From: DATADW01 sp963733905
Lineage (GTDB): Bacteria > Actinomycetota > Acidimicrobiia > Spongiisociales > DATADW01
DNA: 64,000 nt
Assembly (NCBI GenBank): GCA_963733905.1
Contig: CAVTEU010000018.1
Span: 372,001 to 436,000, forward strand
Direction of reading: 5' to 3'
The notes beneath the pieces were generated by a model that saw nothing but the letters and a program-made list of their open reading frames with translations, was not told where the DNA came from and searched no databases. Made by a program: the position numbers and the translations under genes. Positions 39,805 through 50,039 of the stretch are shown one piece after another (within the stretch, counting starts at the first letter, position 1; each line of letters opens with the position of its first letter).

Positions 39805-39909
39805 TTCGTGGGTGACTCCTGGGAAATGGCGCTACCCGTCATTATACGCCTCGGCGCCGACATCTATTCCCACGATCTGCATAGTGCAAATGGCTCATAT
39901 CATGGGGTC

Positions 39910-41065
39910 GTGACCACCGAGCACGATGTCTACCAGGCGCTGCGCGGGGTCGTCGACCCCGAGTTGGGTGACGACATCGTCGAACTCGGCATGGTCACCG
40001 ACGTGGAAATCACCGATGGGGTGGTCTCGGTCGGGGTGGCGTTGACCATCGCCCAGTGTCCGATGCGTGGTCAGATCGAGCAGGACACGGCGCGCAAGGT
40101 GATGGCGCTCCCAGGGGTACGTGACGTCCTGGTGCGTACCACCGGCATGACGCAGGAAACAGCGCTCCGAGCTCATGGCCACCGCCCGCCGCCGCGCCCG
40201 TGAGGACGCCGAGCCGACCCAGGTCTCCCCGACCACCCGCGTGATCGCGATCGGATCAGGGAAGGGCGGTGTCGGCAAATCCTCGGTCGGGGTCAACCTG
40301 GCGGTGGCTCTGGCCGACCGCGGCCTCCGGGTGGGGTTGATGGACGCCGATATCTGGGGCTTCTCGGTCCCGAGGATGCTGGGGGTGACCGACCGCCTTG
40401 CCGCCGACGACAACTCGCGGCTGATCATCCCAGTCGAAGCCGCTGGGATAAAGGTGGTCTCCACCGGCCTCATCATCGAGTCGGAGGAGACGGCGCTCAT
40501 GTGGCGTGGTCTGATGCTCTCCCGGGCCCTCGAGCAGTTCCTCAAGCAGGTGGCGTGGGGCGAGCTCGACTACCTGGTGATCGACATGCCGCCGGGGACC
40601 GGTGACATCCAGATGGCTCTGGCCAGGATGGTTCCCCAGGCGGAGATGGTCGTCGTGACCACCCCGCAGAAGGCGGCTCAAAAGGTTGCGGTTCGGGTAG
40701 CGGACATGGCTCGCCGCTCCTATCTGCCCGTCGTCGGTGTCATCGAGAACATGGCCGGGTTCACCTGCGACCATGGCGAGACCTACAACCTCTTTGGCGA
40801 GGGCGGTGGGCGCGATCTCGCAGAATCACTCGGGGTTCCCCTGATCGCTTCGGTCCCGCTCGACCCGGCGGTGGTCAGCGGTGGTGACACCGGGTTGCCC
40901 GTGGTTCGGGCCGACCCCGACAACCCGGCGGCCCGTGCGTTCATCGCGGCGGCAGAGCGGCTGGTGGAACTCGTGCCTCCCGCCGACGACGAGACCTGCA
41001 CCGCCCGCATCGCCCGCCTCCTGGAAGGCCTCGAAACCCGAGAAGTCGCCGCCGCAACGTCGTAG
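39910..41065 (+). CDS. mrp: Mrp/ApbC-type Fe-S carrier P-loop ATPase with N-terminal DUF59 (one frame break)
   Basis: About 385 codons. N-terminal MIP18/DUF59 domain (VVDPELGDDIVELGMVTDVE, AQCPMRGQIE), then a MinD-type ATPase with deviant Walker A GSGKGGVGKSSVGVN and YLVIDMPPGTGDIQMALARM. A single extra A near 40158 breaks the frame; dropping it gives MTQEQRSELMATARRRARED. The usual C-terminal CxxC is reduced to one Cys (GFTCDHGETYNLFG), as in many actinobacterial homologues. The start is GTG 39910. Confidence 0.93.
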
Positions 41066-41140
41066 CTCTGAAGGCCCGAGCAGTGAGCGGAGAGGTGACT
41101 CCGTCACCGACGGCCCTCCCCGCATCCACCGAAGCTCCGC

Positions 41141-41167
41141 CCGTCTCCGTCTGCCGTCTTCCGTCTT
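41141..41167. repeat. Dispersed CCGTCT/CTGCCGTC repeat copy
   Basis: CCGTCTCCGTCTGCCGTC with TTCCGTCTT following abuts the stop codon of the M23 gene. It shares the TCTGCCGTC core (reverse complement GACGGCAGA) with the copies at 26291-26347 and 62141-62165. Confidence 0.6.
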
Positions 41168-42383
41168 ATCCACACAGGCTCGAAACCAGCCCGTAGGGGT
41201 CGACGTAGCCGCCTCCGCCCGGGCCGTAGGAGAAGTGGAGGTGCGGTCCGGATGAGTTGCCGGTGGACCCCACATAGCCCAGTAGGTCGCCGGCCGAGAG
41301 GTGGACGCCCGAACCGATGCCGGAGGCGTACCCGTTGAGGTGGGCGTAGTAGTAGACGTTCCCTGCGTTGTCCCGGTAGTAGACCTGGTTGCCCCCCAGA
41401 CTGCTGTAGTCGGCTCGCTCCACATAGCCGTCGTAGACGGCGACGAGCGGGGTCCCGGTGGCGGCGATGATGTCGATCCCCGAGTGGTACCGACCCCCAC
41501 CCCTCGCCGCCCCCCATCCGTCGCCGAAGGTGTGTGGTCCCTGGACCGGGCAGTACCCGGAGCCGTTCCCGATCGTCGGAGGGCTCGAGGGCGGCTCGGT
41601 GGTCGGGGGTTCCGAAGTCGGGGGGTCGGTCGCAGGCGGATCCTCCCCGGCTGTCCCGGAGCCTGATCCTCCCGTATGCCATCGTCGCCCTGGGCTGCAG
41701 CCGCCCGTCGGCGCTCCTCTTCCTCGCGCCGGGCGCGCTCCTCGGCCGCACGGCGCTGCTCTTCCTCTATCTGTGCCTGGAGGTCGGCCTGGACCTGCTC
41801 GTAGTCGTCCTGGGCGGCCGACCAGTTCCACCTGCAACTCGGCCACGATCGTCTCGAGCTCCGCCTCGGCTTCTGCCTGCTCCTGCTTGGTCGCCTCCAG
41901 CTCGGCGGTCAACTCGATCTGGCGGGCCTGGGCGGCTTCCAGATCGCGGACCAGCTGGTCGTCGCTGGCGCCGACATCCTCGAGGTACTCGAGCCCGGCT
42001 TCGAACTCGCCCGGGGAAGCGGTGAACGGGAGGAGCGAGGCGCTCGAACCGGCACTACCCATGTACAGCTCGAGGGCGTAGCGGTCGACGTCTTTCTTCA
42101 ACTCTTCGAGCTGCGCCTCGTTGGCGTGGAGTGCCGCGGTCATCTGCTCGACCTGCTCTTCGAGCAGGGCGCTCCTCGCCACGGCCTCCTCCCACTCGGC
42201 GCCCATCTCATCGAGGCGGGCTTGAGTCGAGACCATGCGCTCGCGGGCTGCCTCGACATCACCCTCGTCTAGCTGGGCGGGTGCCGGCCCGGCGACGAAC
42301 AGAGCGACCATCGCCAATGCGACCACCCGCCATGGCCACCACGGTCGGCGCATGGCCAAGTCGAATGGGCGACGAACCATCAA
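41166..42383 (-). CDS. Secreted coiled-coil M23 (LytM-type) peptidase, copy 1
   Basis: 405 codons. Signal peptide (VVALAMVALFVAGPAPAQ), long coiled coil (residues about 40-200: AARERMVSTQARLDEMGAEW, AELEATKQEQAEAEAELETI), Pro/Thr linker (PPTSEPPTTEPPSS), then the LytM domain with metal ligands His and Asp in RYHSGIDIIAATGTPL and HxH in SGPHLHFSYG. EnvC/NlpD-like layout, used to cleave or activate cleavage of peptidoglycan. Two compensating breaks between about 41830 and 41640 garble the end of the coiled coil; in the other frame it reads QDDYEQVQADLQAQIEEEQR. Start at 42383, or 42353 (MRRPWWPWR). Confidence 0.88.
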   Translation of the reverse strand: MMVRRPFDLAMRRPWWPWRVVALAMVALFVAGPAPAQLDEGDVEAARERMVSTQARLDEMGAEWEEAVARSALLEEQVEQMTAALHANEAQLEELKKDVDRYALELYMGSAGSSASLLPFTASPGEFEAGLEYLEDVGASDDQLVRDLEAAQARQIELTAELEATKQEQAEAEAELETIVAELQVELVGRPGRLRAGPGRPPGTDRGRAAPCGRGARPARGRGAPTGGCSPGRRWHTGGSGSGTAGEDPPATDPPTSEPPTTEPPSSPPTIGNGSGYCPVQGPHTFGDGWGAARGGGRYHSGIDIIAATGTPLVAVYDGYVERADYSSLGGNQVYYRDNAGNVYYYAHLNGYASGIGSGVHLSAGDLLGYVGSTGNSSGPHLHFSYGPGGGGYVDPYGLVSSLCG

Positions 42384-42447
42384 TTGATCCTTCCTGGCGT
42401 TCGAGGAGCCTCAGCGCCTCAGCGAGTGCTTCCGGGCGGTGCCGTCC

Positions 42448-43623
42448 TCACCGGCACAGCTCGGTTGCGAGTGGGGTGGGGTTTACCGCATCACCGCCGC
42501 CGGGGTGAAATTCCCAGTGGAGGTGGGATGCCGTCCAAGCGGCGTTTCCGGTGTTGCCGACGTAGCCGAGCAACTCCCCGGCGGCCATGGGCACACCCGC
42601 CGCCGCCCCAGCGGCGTAGCCGTCGAGATGTGCGTAGTAGTAGATGTTTCCCGAATTGTCTTGGTAGTACAGGGTGATGCCACCCAGCGAACTGGTGCTG
42701 AAGCGGTAGATGGACCCGTCGTAGACCGCCACCACCGGAGTGCCGCGGGCGGCCATGATGTCGACACCCATGTGGTACCGGCCACCCGAGCGCGGGGCGC
42801 CCCAAGTGTCGGAGAAGCTGTTGGGACCCTGGACCGGGCAATAACCGGCGCCATCGCCGACGGTAGGCGTTGGTGGGTCGTCGGGAGGATCCGTCACCGG
42901 GGGATCGGTGGATGGTGGGTCAGTTGATGGGGGGTCAGTGGAGGGCGGATCGTCACCGCCCACGGCGGGCACCGTGGTCGAGGTGGCGTCGCGCGCCGCC
43001 TGCTCGCGTGCCCTCCGCTCGGCCTCCTCGCGGGCACGGCGCTCGGCCTCGATCTGGGCGGCGAGCTCCGCCTGAACCGTCTCGTAATCGTCCTGGGCGG
43101 TCCGCAACTGCCCGTCGATCTCGGAGACGAGACCCCCAAGCTCGTCGCGCAGCGCCGCCTGCTCGGCGCGCGCCTCGGCGAGCTCGGTGTTGAGGGTCGC
43201 AAGCTCCGCCTCCTGCGCCTGGAGACCGGTGAGCAGCTCCTTTTCCGAGACCCCGAGCTCCTCGAGGTATCCCACCCCGGTCTCGAGCTCCTCCGGGGTG
43301 GCGGAGAGGCTCAGGATCGATGCGCCGGTGCTGGCCGCTCCCATGTAGATCTCGATAGCTCGGCGCTCGAGAAGCTGTCTCGACAGCTCGACGCGAGCCT
43401 CGGTGTCTTCGATGGCGGTGGACATCTGGGCGATATCGCCCTCGAGGATGTTGTACCGGGTCAACGCCTCGTTGTAGCGGACCACGGCACCGTCGAGATC
43501 CCCCTGAAGCTCGGCGACCCGCTGCCTCGCGGCCTCCACGTCGTCCGGTGTCACTTGTGCGGCCGCAGGCGCCGCCAGCGCCCCTATCACCAGCAGTGCC
43601 GCGACCCAGCGCAGCGCTTTCAT
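42448..43623 (-). CDS. Secreted coiled-coil M23 (LytM-type) peptidase, copy 2
   Basis: 391 residues, intact, paralogous to the next gene downstream. Signal peptide MKALRWVAALLVIGALAAPA, coiled coil (AARQRVAELQGDLDGAVVRY through QAELAAQIEAERRAREEAER), repeated linker PPSTDPPSTDPPSTDPP, LytM domain with GGRYHMGVDIMAARGTP and SHLHWEFHPGG. Conserved His, Asp and HxH imply an active zinc endopeptidase. Its ATG overlaps the stop of the MBL gene by ATGA. Confidence 0.92.
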   Translation of the reverse strand: MKALRWVAALLVIGALAAPAAAQVTPDDVEAARQRVAELQGDLDGAVVRYNEALTRYNILEGDIAQMSTAIEDTEARVELSRQLLERRAIEIYMGAASTGASILSLSATPEELETGVGYLEELGVSEKELLTGLQAQEAELATLNTELAEARAEQAALRDELGGLVSEIDGQLRTAQDDYETVQAELAAQIEAERRAREEAERRAREQAARDATSTTVPAVGGDDPPSTDPPSTDPPSTDPPVTDPPDDPPTPTVGDGAGYCPVQGPNSFSDTWGAPRSGGRYHMGVDIMAARGTPVVAVYDGSIYRFSTSSLGGITLYYQDNSGNIYYYAHLDGYAAGAAAGVPMAAGELLGYVGNTGNAAWTASHLHWEFHPGGGDAVNPTPLATELCR

Positions 43624-44412
43624 CGTTTGACTCCCAAGGGCGCCACCGCTCGGTCCCACCGATCGGCGGGGGTCGCGCCCAGCGTCACGATCCCTTCCTC
43701 GGCCAGCTTAAGCAAATGCGCCTCGACAGAGAAAGCCGCCAACGGGTGCAACTGGGGATCGACCTCGGCGTAAACCGCCTCGACCACGGCACCCACCGTA
43801 GAGGCGCCGTTGTCGACGGCGGCGGCAACCTGCCGCTCCCGCTCCAGCCGGTGGGTCAGATAGCTCCGGATGACTCCGGCCGGATCCTCGATGGTTTCGC
43901 CATGCCCGGGGTGGAGCCGGGCAAAGGTCATCGCCTCGAGCCGGCGCAACGAGGCGAGGTATGCACCCATGTCCTCCACCATGACGGTGGAGCCGCCCAT
44001 GATGTGATCTCCTGTAAACAACACCTCTCCCCACCGGAAACAGAGGTGGTCTTCAGCGTGACCGGGTGTGTGCAGCACGGTCACCTCTTTCGACCCTAGC
44101 CATACCGTGTCTCCGTCTGCCAGTCGGATGTCTGGCGCGAAATCAGGCCCTGGAGCATGACCGTAGGCGGGGATCTCGAACTCTGCCGCCAGCGGATTGG
44201 CCATGGGTGCATGGTCGGGGTGGGTGTGCGTCACCATTACCCCGAGTGGGGTCAGTCCCTCCACCGCCTCGTGGATGGCGGATCCGGTGGCTGGAGATCA
44301 CCGGTCCCGGGTCGACGATCAGGCAGACGTCCTTGTCGATCATGACCCAGGTGTTCGTCCCCGGACCCGTGTAGGGACTGGGGTTGGGAGCGAGGATGCG
44401 CTGCACTCTCAT
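43620..44412 (-). CDS. Metallo-beta-lactamase-fold hydrolase (one frame break)
   Basis: About 264 codons. MBL motif VTHTHPDHAPMANPL, then GKE-type strands, TVLHTPGHAEDHLCF, VLFTGDHIMGGS and RLHPGHGE; the C-terminal winged helix (SVEAHLLKLAEEGIVTLG) is the LACTB2 type. Members of this type are RNA endonucleases or thioesterase-like hydrolases. The N-terminus MRVQRILAPNPSPYTGPGTN joins after a break near 44290. It starts ten bases after the NUDIX stop. Confidence 0.86.
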
Positions 44413-44422
44413 TGGGCCGTCC

Positions 44423-45157
44423 TCATCCCGCCGCCTCGTATCCCGGCTCGCCGGGGAGGATGAACCGCCAGCCATCGCCATCGCGCACCGGGCGCGGGTG
44501 AATCGCCACCACCTCGCTCTCCCTGGTGTGTTCGATCAATGCCGCGGCGTCCTCCCACGAGGCGAGCAATTCGAGGTGCTTGACCGTGGGGAGGATCATC
44601 GCCCACTGGCCATCCGAGTGGCGTATGAGGGCATCGGCGGGGGTTGTCCACGCGGCGTCGAGCATCTCGGTGGGATGGTGGCGTGCCTCGGTTGCGGGGT
44701 CGACCAGGGCGATGAAGAACCGGGTGTCGAACCGGAGCGGTGAGATGGACGGTGTCACCCAGTTGGAGAGGTAGGCGATACCGGACGTGCCGAGCACTAC
44801 CCCGGCGTCCTTCAGTACCTGCCAGAAGCGACCTGGGTCCGGGTCGTGGGTCGGGTCGAGCGATGCCGCGATCTCGGGATGGGCCCCGACCAGCACACCG
44901 GCCTCCTCGAAGGTCTCGCGGATGGCACACCGTATCGACGGCAGAAGCTCGGGCGGGTTCCCCTCCGGTACCACCGCGATTGCCTCTGCACCCCGGTCGG
45001 CCTCCTCCATTTTCCCGCCGGGGAACACCCACATCTCGGGGGCGAACGGAGCGCTGCCGCGGTGGACCATGAGGACCGAGTACCCGCTGGGCTCCGGTCG
45101 AAGCACGCACATGGTCGCCGCCGGGACCGGCCCAGGCACGGCTCGGGTGTCGGGCAC
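44423..45157 (-). CDS. NUDIX hydrolase
   Basis: 244 residues, intact. The Nudix signature is split by an insertion: MWVFPGGKMEEADRG, then SIRCAIRETFEEAGVLVG. This is the NUDT7/8/19-like form, whose members hydrolyse CoA or other nucleoside diphosphate derivatives. The downstream half RFDTRFFIALVDPATEARHH, EMLDAAWTTPADAL fits the same group. First gene of a leftward run NUDIX-MBL-M23-M23. Substrate not determinable. Confidence 0.85.
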   Translation of the reverse strand: MPDTRAVPGPVPAATMCVLRPEPSGYSVLMVHRGSAPFAPEMWVFPGGKMEEADRGAEAIAVVPEGNPPELLPSIRCAIRETFEEAGVLVGAHPEIAASLDPTHDPDPGRFWQVLKDAGVVLGTSGIAYLSNWVTPSISPLRFDTRFFIALVDPATEARHHPTEMLDAAWTTPADALIRHSDGQWAMILPTVKHLELLASWEDAAALIEHTRESEVVAIHPRPVRDGDGWRFILPGEPGYEAAG

Positions 45158-45192
45158 CGAGCGAGCCTAACCACGGGCGTTACCCTCATCAC

Positions 45193-46543
45193 ATGGCGGT
45201 TCGCGGCCTCCCCGCGGTGGATTCTCTGGTGCGCCAACTCGACAGCCGTGGCCTGCCGAGACTGCTCGTGGTGGAATCCGCCAGGGCTGCGATCGACCAT
45301 GCACGTGCCGCGGTGCTCAGCCGGTGACGACGGCGTCGACCCCGCCCAACTGGCGGAAGCGGACCTCGAAGATCTTGCCCGGCTTCGCCCCCGCAACGTC
45401 ATCAACGCCACCGGCGTGTTGTTGCACACGAATCTCGGTCGCGCTCCACTGGCCCTCGTCGCGGCGGAAGCAGCGCTGGAGCACGCCACGGGATACGGCA
45501 ACCTGGAGTTCGACCTGGCGTCTGGAGACCGTGGTGGGCGTGGTGCCTATGTCGAGACGCTGTTGCGCCGGCTAACGGGGGCCCCCGCGGCCATGGTGGT
45601 CAACAACAACGCTGCCGCCCTCTTCCTCACCCTGATGGCGCTTGCCGGCGGGCGACAGGTCCCGGTGTCGCGCGGCGAGCTGATCGAGATTGGCGGCTCC
45701 TACCGGCTTCCCGAGCTGATGAGTGCCAGCGGGGCTCAGCTGCTCGAGGTGGGGACCACCAACCGCACCCGGGTATCGGATTACACCGCAGCGGAGGACG
45801 CCGCCCTGTTGCTCAAGGTTCACCCCTCCAACTATCGGATCGAGGGTTTCACAGAAGAGGCCACCCTCCCCGAGTTGGTTGCGCTGGGCCGATCCGTCCG
45901 GGATCCCGGTGGTGTTCGACGCCGGAAGCGGTCTGCTCGACGCCACAACCCCATGGCTGCGCCATGGGCCGCCGCCTTGGTTGGGAGGGGAACCGGGCGT
46001 GAGACAGGCGCTCGAGACAGGGGCGGATCTGGTGCTCTTCTCGGGCGACAAGTTGTTGGGCGGCCCCCAAGCGGGAATCGTGGTCGGACGCGAGGACCTG
46101 GTGGCACTCCTCCGGCGTCATCCGGCAGCGAGAGCGCTCCGCTGCGGTGGTCCGTCTTGGCCGCCTTGGGTGCCACCCTCGAGCTCTATGCCGACGGACG
46201 CGCCGCCACCGCCATCCCCTTCTGGAGATTGGCAACGGTCGACCGGGACGAGATCTCCCGCCGCGCCGAAGATGTCGTGAAGGCGGCCGGTGTCGAGGCG
46301 ACGATCGCCCACGGTGTTTCGGCCGCCGGGGCCGGGTCGGCACCCAACGGGGGTATCCCGACCAAGTTGATCGTCGTGGAACGACCAGGTGCGGATGTTG
46401 TCTGGCTGCGCCTGCTCGCTTCGGGTGGCGACCCGGTGGTGGCGAGGCGTCACGCCGGTTCGACGCTCATCGACCTGCGCACGGTCGAGCCCGAGCGCGA
46501 CGCCGAAGTGGCACAGGCGCTCGCTGTCGCCTGCCGCGGCTAG
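45193..46543 (+). CDS. selA: L-seryl-tRNA(Sec) selenium transferase (frame-broken)
   Basis: PLP enzyme converting seryl-tRNA(Sec) to selenocysteinyl-tRNA(Sec). N-terminus MAVRGLPAVDSLVRQLDSRG, then VINATGVLLHTNLGRAPLAL, MVVNNNAAALFLTLMAL, RGELIEIGGSYRLPELMSAS, and the PLP-lysine segment LVLFSGDKLLGGPQAGIVVG in a different frame. About 450 codons, as expected. Breaks lie near 45325, 45905 and 46140. It is followed four bases later by selB. Confidence 0.93.
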
Positions 46544-46546
46544 CCG

Positions 46547-48320
46547 ATGGCGGTGATCGGGACCGCCGGTCACGTCGACCACGGCAAGTCGACCCTGGTT
46601 CGAGCCTTGACCGGCCGCGATCCCGACCGTTGGGCCGAGGAGAAGAGTCGGGGGCTGACCATCGACCTCGGGTTTGCCTGGACGACCCTCCCAGGTGGTA
46701 CGGAGGTGTCGTTCGTGGACGTGCCCGGTCACGAGCGGTTCATCAAGAACATGCTCGCCGGGATCGAGTCGATCGACGTCGCCCTCTTCGTCGTCGCCGC
46801 CGACGAAGGTTGGATGCCACAGTCCGAGGAGCACCTCGCCGTGCTCGATCTGCTGGGGGTGTCTGTCGGGGTAGTGGCACTGACCAAGGTCGACCGAGTG
46901 GACGCCGACGTCGTCGAGCTGGCGCGCATCGAGGTGGAGGACCGGCTCGCCGGGACAGCACTCGAGGGATCTCCCATCGTCGAGGTGGCAGCCCCCATCG
47001 CGAATGGGGGTAAGGGCCTTGGCCGAGGCGCTGGCGGATGCGGTCAGCAGCCTCGGCCCTTCAGCCGACCGTCAACGCCCCCGACTCTGGGTAGACCGTG
47101 CCTTCACCATCGGCGGCGCCGGAACAGTCGTCACCGGGACGCTGCTCGACGGGATGCTGGAGACCGATGACCGGCTCATCTTGTGGCCAGGTCGAATACC
47201 CGTCCGGGTCAGGGGTCTCCAGGTCCACGAGACGCAGCAGCCGATCGCCAAGCCCGGCTATCGGACGGCGGTCAACCTCACGGGGGTCAGACGGGAACAG
47301 GTGAGCCGCGGCGCCATGCTGGGACGAGAGGGCCACTGGCTGCCCAGCCGGCGGTTTGTCACCACCCTGCGACGGGCCCGCTACCACGACAGCCTCGGCC
47401 ACCGCGGCGCCTATCAGTTGCACATCGGGTCGGAGGCGGTGCCGGCGAAGATCAGATTGCTCGCGGGCGCCGAAGGAGCCGCTGTCGTATCGCTCGACAA
47501 GACGCTGCCGCTCACCGCCGGTGACAGGTTCATCCTCAGAGAGACCGGGAGAAGGCGGGTCGTCGGCGGCGGCATCGTCCTCGACCCGGCGCCCAAGGGC
47601 CGCGTCGACCCAGCGGCAGTGGCGCAGTTGGTCGAGGCGGTTGCCATCGGTCCGGACGCGGTCGCCGCCGTCATGCTCCGGATGCGGCGGCGGGAGCATG
47701 TCGATGTGCTGGCGGCACAAAGCGGGGGCGGAAGGGTCCCCTACAAGAACGTCGCCGCAGGGATGGCACTGTCGGATGACGAAATCGACCGGCTCCGCAC
47801 CGATGCGCTCCAGCGAGTGGAGGCTCACCACCGATCAAATCCGCTCCGACCGGGAATGCCCTCCGCCCAACTCGCCGGTGAGCTCGGGTTGAGTTTCGCC
47901 GAGCTCGATGGCGTGATCGCCTCCCACATCGATCTCGAGATGCGCGGCGCCGACGTCTCCATCATCGGGTTCACCTCGAGGCTCGACCCGACCCAGGAGT
48001 TGCGCTGGCTGGAGGCGGCCGACCAGCTGAAGGAATCCGGGCTCGCTGTGCCCGCCGTCGCCGAGCTTGGTCTCCACCCTGAATTGCTCCACGCCATCGT
48101 CCGCTCCGGACGGGTGGTGTTGGTCAACGAAACCCTCGCCTATCTCCCCGACCAGATCGAGGCGATCGAGGGAAGTTTGCGTCAGATCGACGGTGAATTC
48201 ACGGTGGCCCAGGCGCGCGATGCTCTCGGGCTCAGCCGGAAGTACGTCGTCCCATTGCTGGAATGGTTCGACGGCCGCGGGATCACCAAACGGAGCGGCG
48301 ACCTACGGACGTTCAGGTGA
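46547..48320 (+). CDS. selB: Selenocysteine-specific elongation factor (one frame break)
   Basis: Delivers Sec-tRNA(Sec) to UGA codons with a SECIS element. GTPase motifs AGHVDHGKSTLVRALTG, the KSRGLTIDLGF switch region, VDVPGHERFIKNMLAG and ALTKVD. Then beta-barrel domains (RLWVDRAFTIGGAGTVVTGT) and C-terminal winged helices (ELHPELL-like, ALGLSRKYVVPLLEWFDGRG). 591 codons. An extra G in the G5 run at about 47006-47010 splits the gene; removing it gives ANGVRALAEALADAVSSL. Confidence 0.94.
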
Positions 48321-48323
48321 CGG

Positions 48324-48578
48324 CTAAGCGGTGGCGACGGCGAACTCGTCGCGCCGTTCGATCTCGGTGAGGCCACCCCAGATCCCGAACGGCTCTCTGA
48401 TCTCGTTGGCGTATTCCAAACAATCGATCTTTACCGGACAGACGTCACAAATGGCTTTGGCTCGAAGCTCTCGACGTTCTCGGTCTTCCTTGCGCTCGAA
48501 GGTACTGGGAGGGAAGAAGAGGTGCGAGTGGTTGCCGCGGCACAGTGCCCGCACCTGCCAGTCGTTCGTAAGCGTCAA
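48324..48578 (-). CDS. WhiB family [4Fe-4S] transcriptional regulator
   Basis: About 84 residues. Four cluster ligands at Cys13, Cys44, Cys47 and Cys53 (ALCRGN; AICDVCPVKIDCLEY), then the GIWGGLTEIERR beta-turn motif. Wbl proteins bind a redox- or NO-sensitive cluster and contact sigma factor HrdB/SigA; they occur only in actinobacteria and their phages. The start is a TTG at 48578; an upstream ATG is out of frame. Convergent with selB, three bases apart. Confidence 0.92.
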   Translation of the reverse strand: MTLTNDWQVRALCRGNHSHLFFPPSTFERKEDRERRELRAKAICDVCPVKIDCLEYANEIREPFGIWGGLTEIERRDEFAVATA

Positions 48579-48658
48579 GGCAACTCCATTCCTAGCCCGA
48601 CGGCGAGCGAACCTACCAGCGGCCTCGAAGCCAGACCAGGAAGTTTCTACCAGTTCGC

Positions 48659-49966
48659 TCAGGAATTTCCCAATCGATTCACCGCTCCGACGGATCGCTC
48701 GGCGTCGTTCGGCTCCACCTCGAGGACCGTACCCCGGACCGCGGTCACTGTCACCTTGTCTCCGGCTGTGATGCCGGCAGCGCGGTGGGCGGTTGCCGAC
48801 CAACGCGCTCCGTTCACCTCGACCTCGCCATCCGGACCCAAATTGGTGGTGGCCACACCGGCGCGCCCGATCAGGTGATCCCGCCCCACCGTCTGTGTGG
48901 AAAACCGTGCCCGCGCCACTGTGGGGAGTGCGGCGAAGTAGAAGAGGACGACCCCGAGCGTGGCGAGGGTCACCCCCCACCACGAGGGCGCCAGGTGAGG
49001 GGTCGCATCGGTTAGGAGCATGCCCCCACCGAGGAGCAACAGACCCCCGAGCAGGCTCCACCGGCCAAACCGACCGACCTGGAACTCGGCGGTGAGCAAC
49101 CCGATCCCACCTAGCAGCAACAGGACCGCCCACCACCGCACCGGCAGCGTCACCATCCCGTAGCCGCCGACCAGGAGGCACAGCGCTGCAACCGCGGCGG
49201 CGACACCGGGGCCGGCGGCGTAGAACTCGAACGCGGCGACCGACAGCCCGACGGCGACCAGGAAGAAGGCCACCTCGGGGGCGAGCGACGCCCGCATCAC
49301 TTGTTGCAGCGGGCCGGGTTGGTGGAAGCGGACCTCGGCCACCACCGTCTGCGCCGGTGAGCCGTCCTCGTCGAGAAGGGGTTCACCGTCGGGACCGATC
49401 GCCGGACCGAGCGTCTCCAGCGTGATCGTCTCGTCCCCGACGGATACTTCGGTGCCATCGAGTGCGGCGAGCAGGTTGGACAGTGCCGGTTCGACCACAT
49501 CGACCAGCCCCGGCAACGGAGCCTCCACCACGACCTCGTCGCTGTTCGCTGGGCCATCAGGTGCCGCCAGGTCGGTCCCCGTGACCAGCGGGCTGCGGTA
49601 TCCGACGACGGCCCCGGGGGCAGCCGAACGGATCGGGGCCAATCGGAGCATCTCGGCGGCGGCTCCATGCGCCACCGAGGGAGCACGGTCCCACCCACAC
49701 CGCAACCGGGAGTGGCGGGTCGGCGACCAATTGCCAGCAGGTCGTCGATGTCGGAGGTGAGTACGCCCGGCACGTTGAGTTGGAGCACCACCAACTGTGA
49801 GCCACGCTCGGCGGCTTCTTCGATCCCGGTCAGTCACGAAGTCGCCCGCCATGGCGTCGAGTGATCCCGAGACCTCGAGCACGTCCACCGGCGGGACTTC
49901 CTGTGCCTCGGCGGGCGGCGCCCCCACCGCGATTGCCGCAAGGAACAGGATTGCGGCCCAACGCAT
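48659..49966 (-). CDS. NfeD family membrane protein with degenerate ClpP-like domain (frame-broken)
   Basis: About 436 codons. Signal peptide MRWAAILFLAAIAVGAPPAE, a ClpP-class periplasmic domain (VDVLEVSGSLDAMAGDFV, VVLQLNVPGVLTSDIDDLLA in another frame, VADPPLPVAVWVGP), then four membrane helices (from VAFFLVAVGLSVAAFEFYAA) and a C-terminal OB fold (LIGRAGVATTNLGPDGEVEV, NGARWSATAH). Long NfeD proteins cleave or regulate stomatin-like partners, but the catalytic Ser/Lys are not evident here. No stomatin gene is adjacent in the window. Breaks near 49830 and 49690. Confidence 0.83.
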   Translation of the reverse strand: MRWAAILFLAAIAVGAPPAEAQEVPPVDVLEVSGSLDAMAGDFVTDRDRRSRRAWLTVGGAPTQRAGRTHLRHRRPAGNWSPTRHSRLRCGWDRAPSVAHGAAAEMLRLAPIRSAAPGAVVGYRSPLVTGTDLAAPDGPANSDEVVVEAPLPGLVDVVEPALSNLLAALDGTEVSVGDETITLETLGPAIGPDGEPLLDEDGSPAQTVVAEVRFHQPGPLQQVMRASLAPEVAFFLVAVGLSVAAFEFYAAGPGVAAAVAALCLLVGGYGMVTLPVRWWAVLLLLGGIGLLTAEFQVGRFGRWSLLGGLLLLGGGMLLTDATPHLAPSWWGVTLATLGVVLFYFAALPTVARARFSTQTVGRDHLIGRAGVATTNLGPDGEVEVNGARWSATAHRAAGITAGDKVTVTAVRGTVLEVEPNDAERSVGAVNRLGNS

Positions 49967-50039
49967 ACCTCGATGGTAGGAGGGCATCGACGGGGGCACC
50001 GCTATGCCGCGCCCGGCAGCCCACCGGTACAGTGGCTCG

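Noticed and set aside
45158..45192. tRNA-Sec (selC) next to selA
   Set aside because: The gap is only 35 bp, too short for a roughly 90-nt tRNA-Sec; no matching cloverleaf is seen in nearby gaps.
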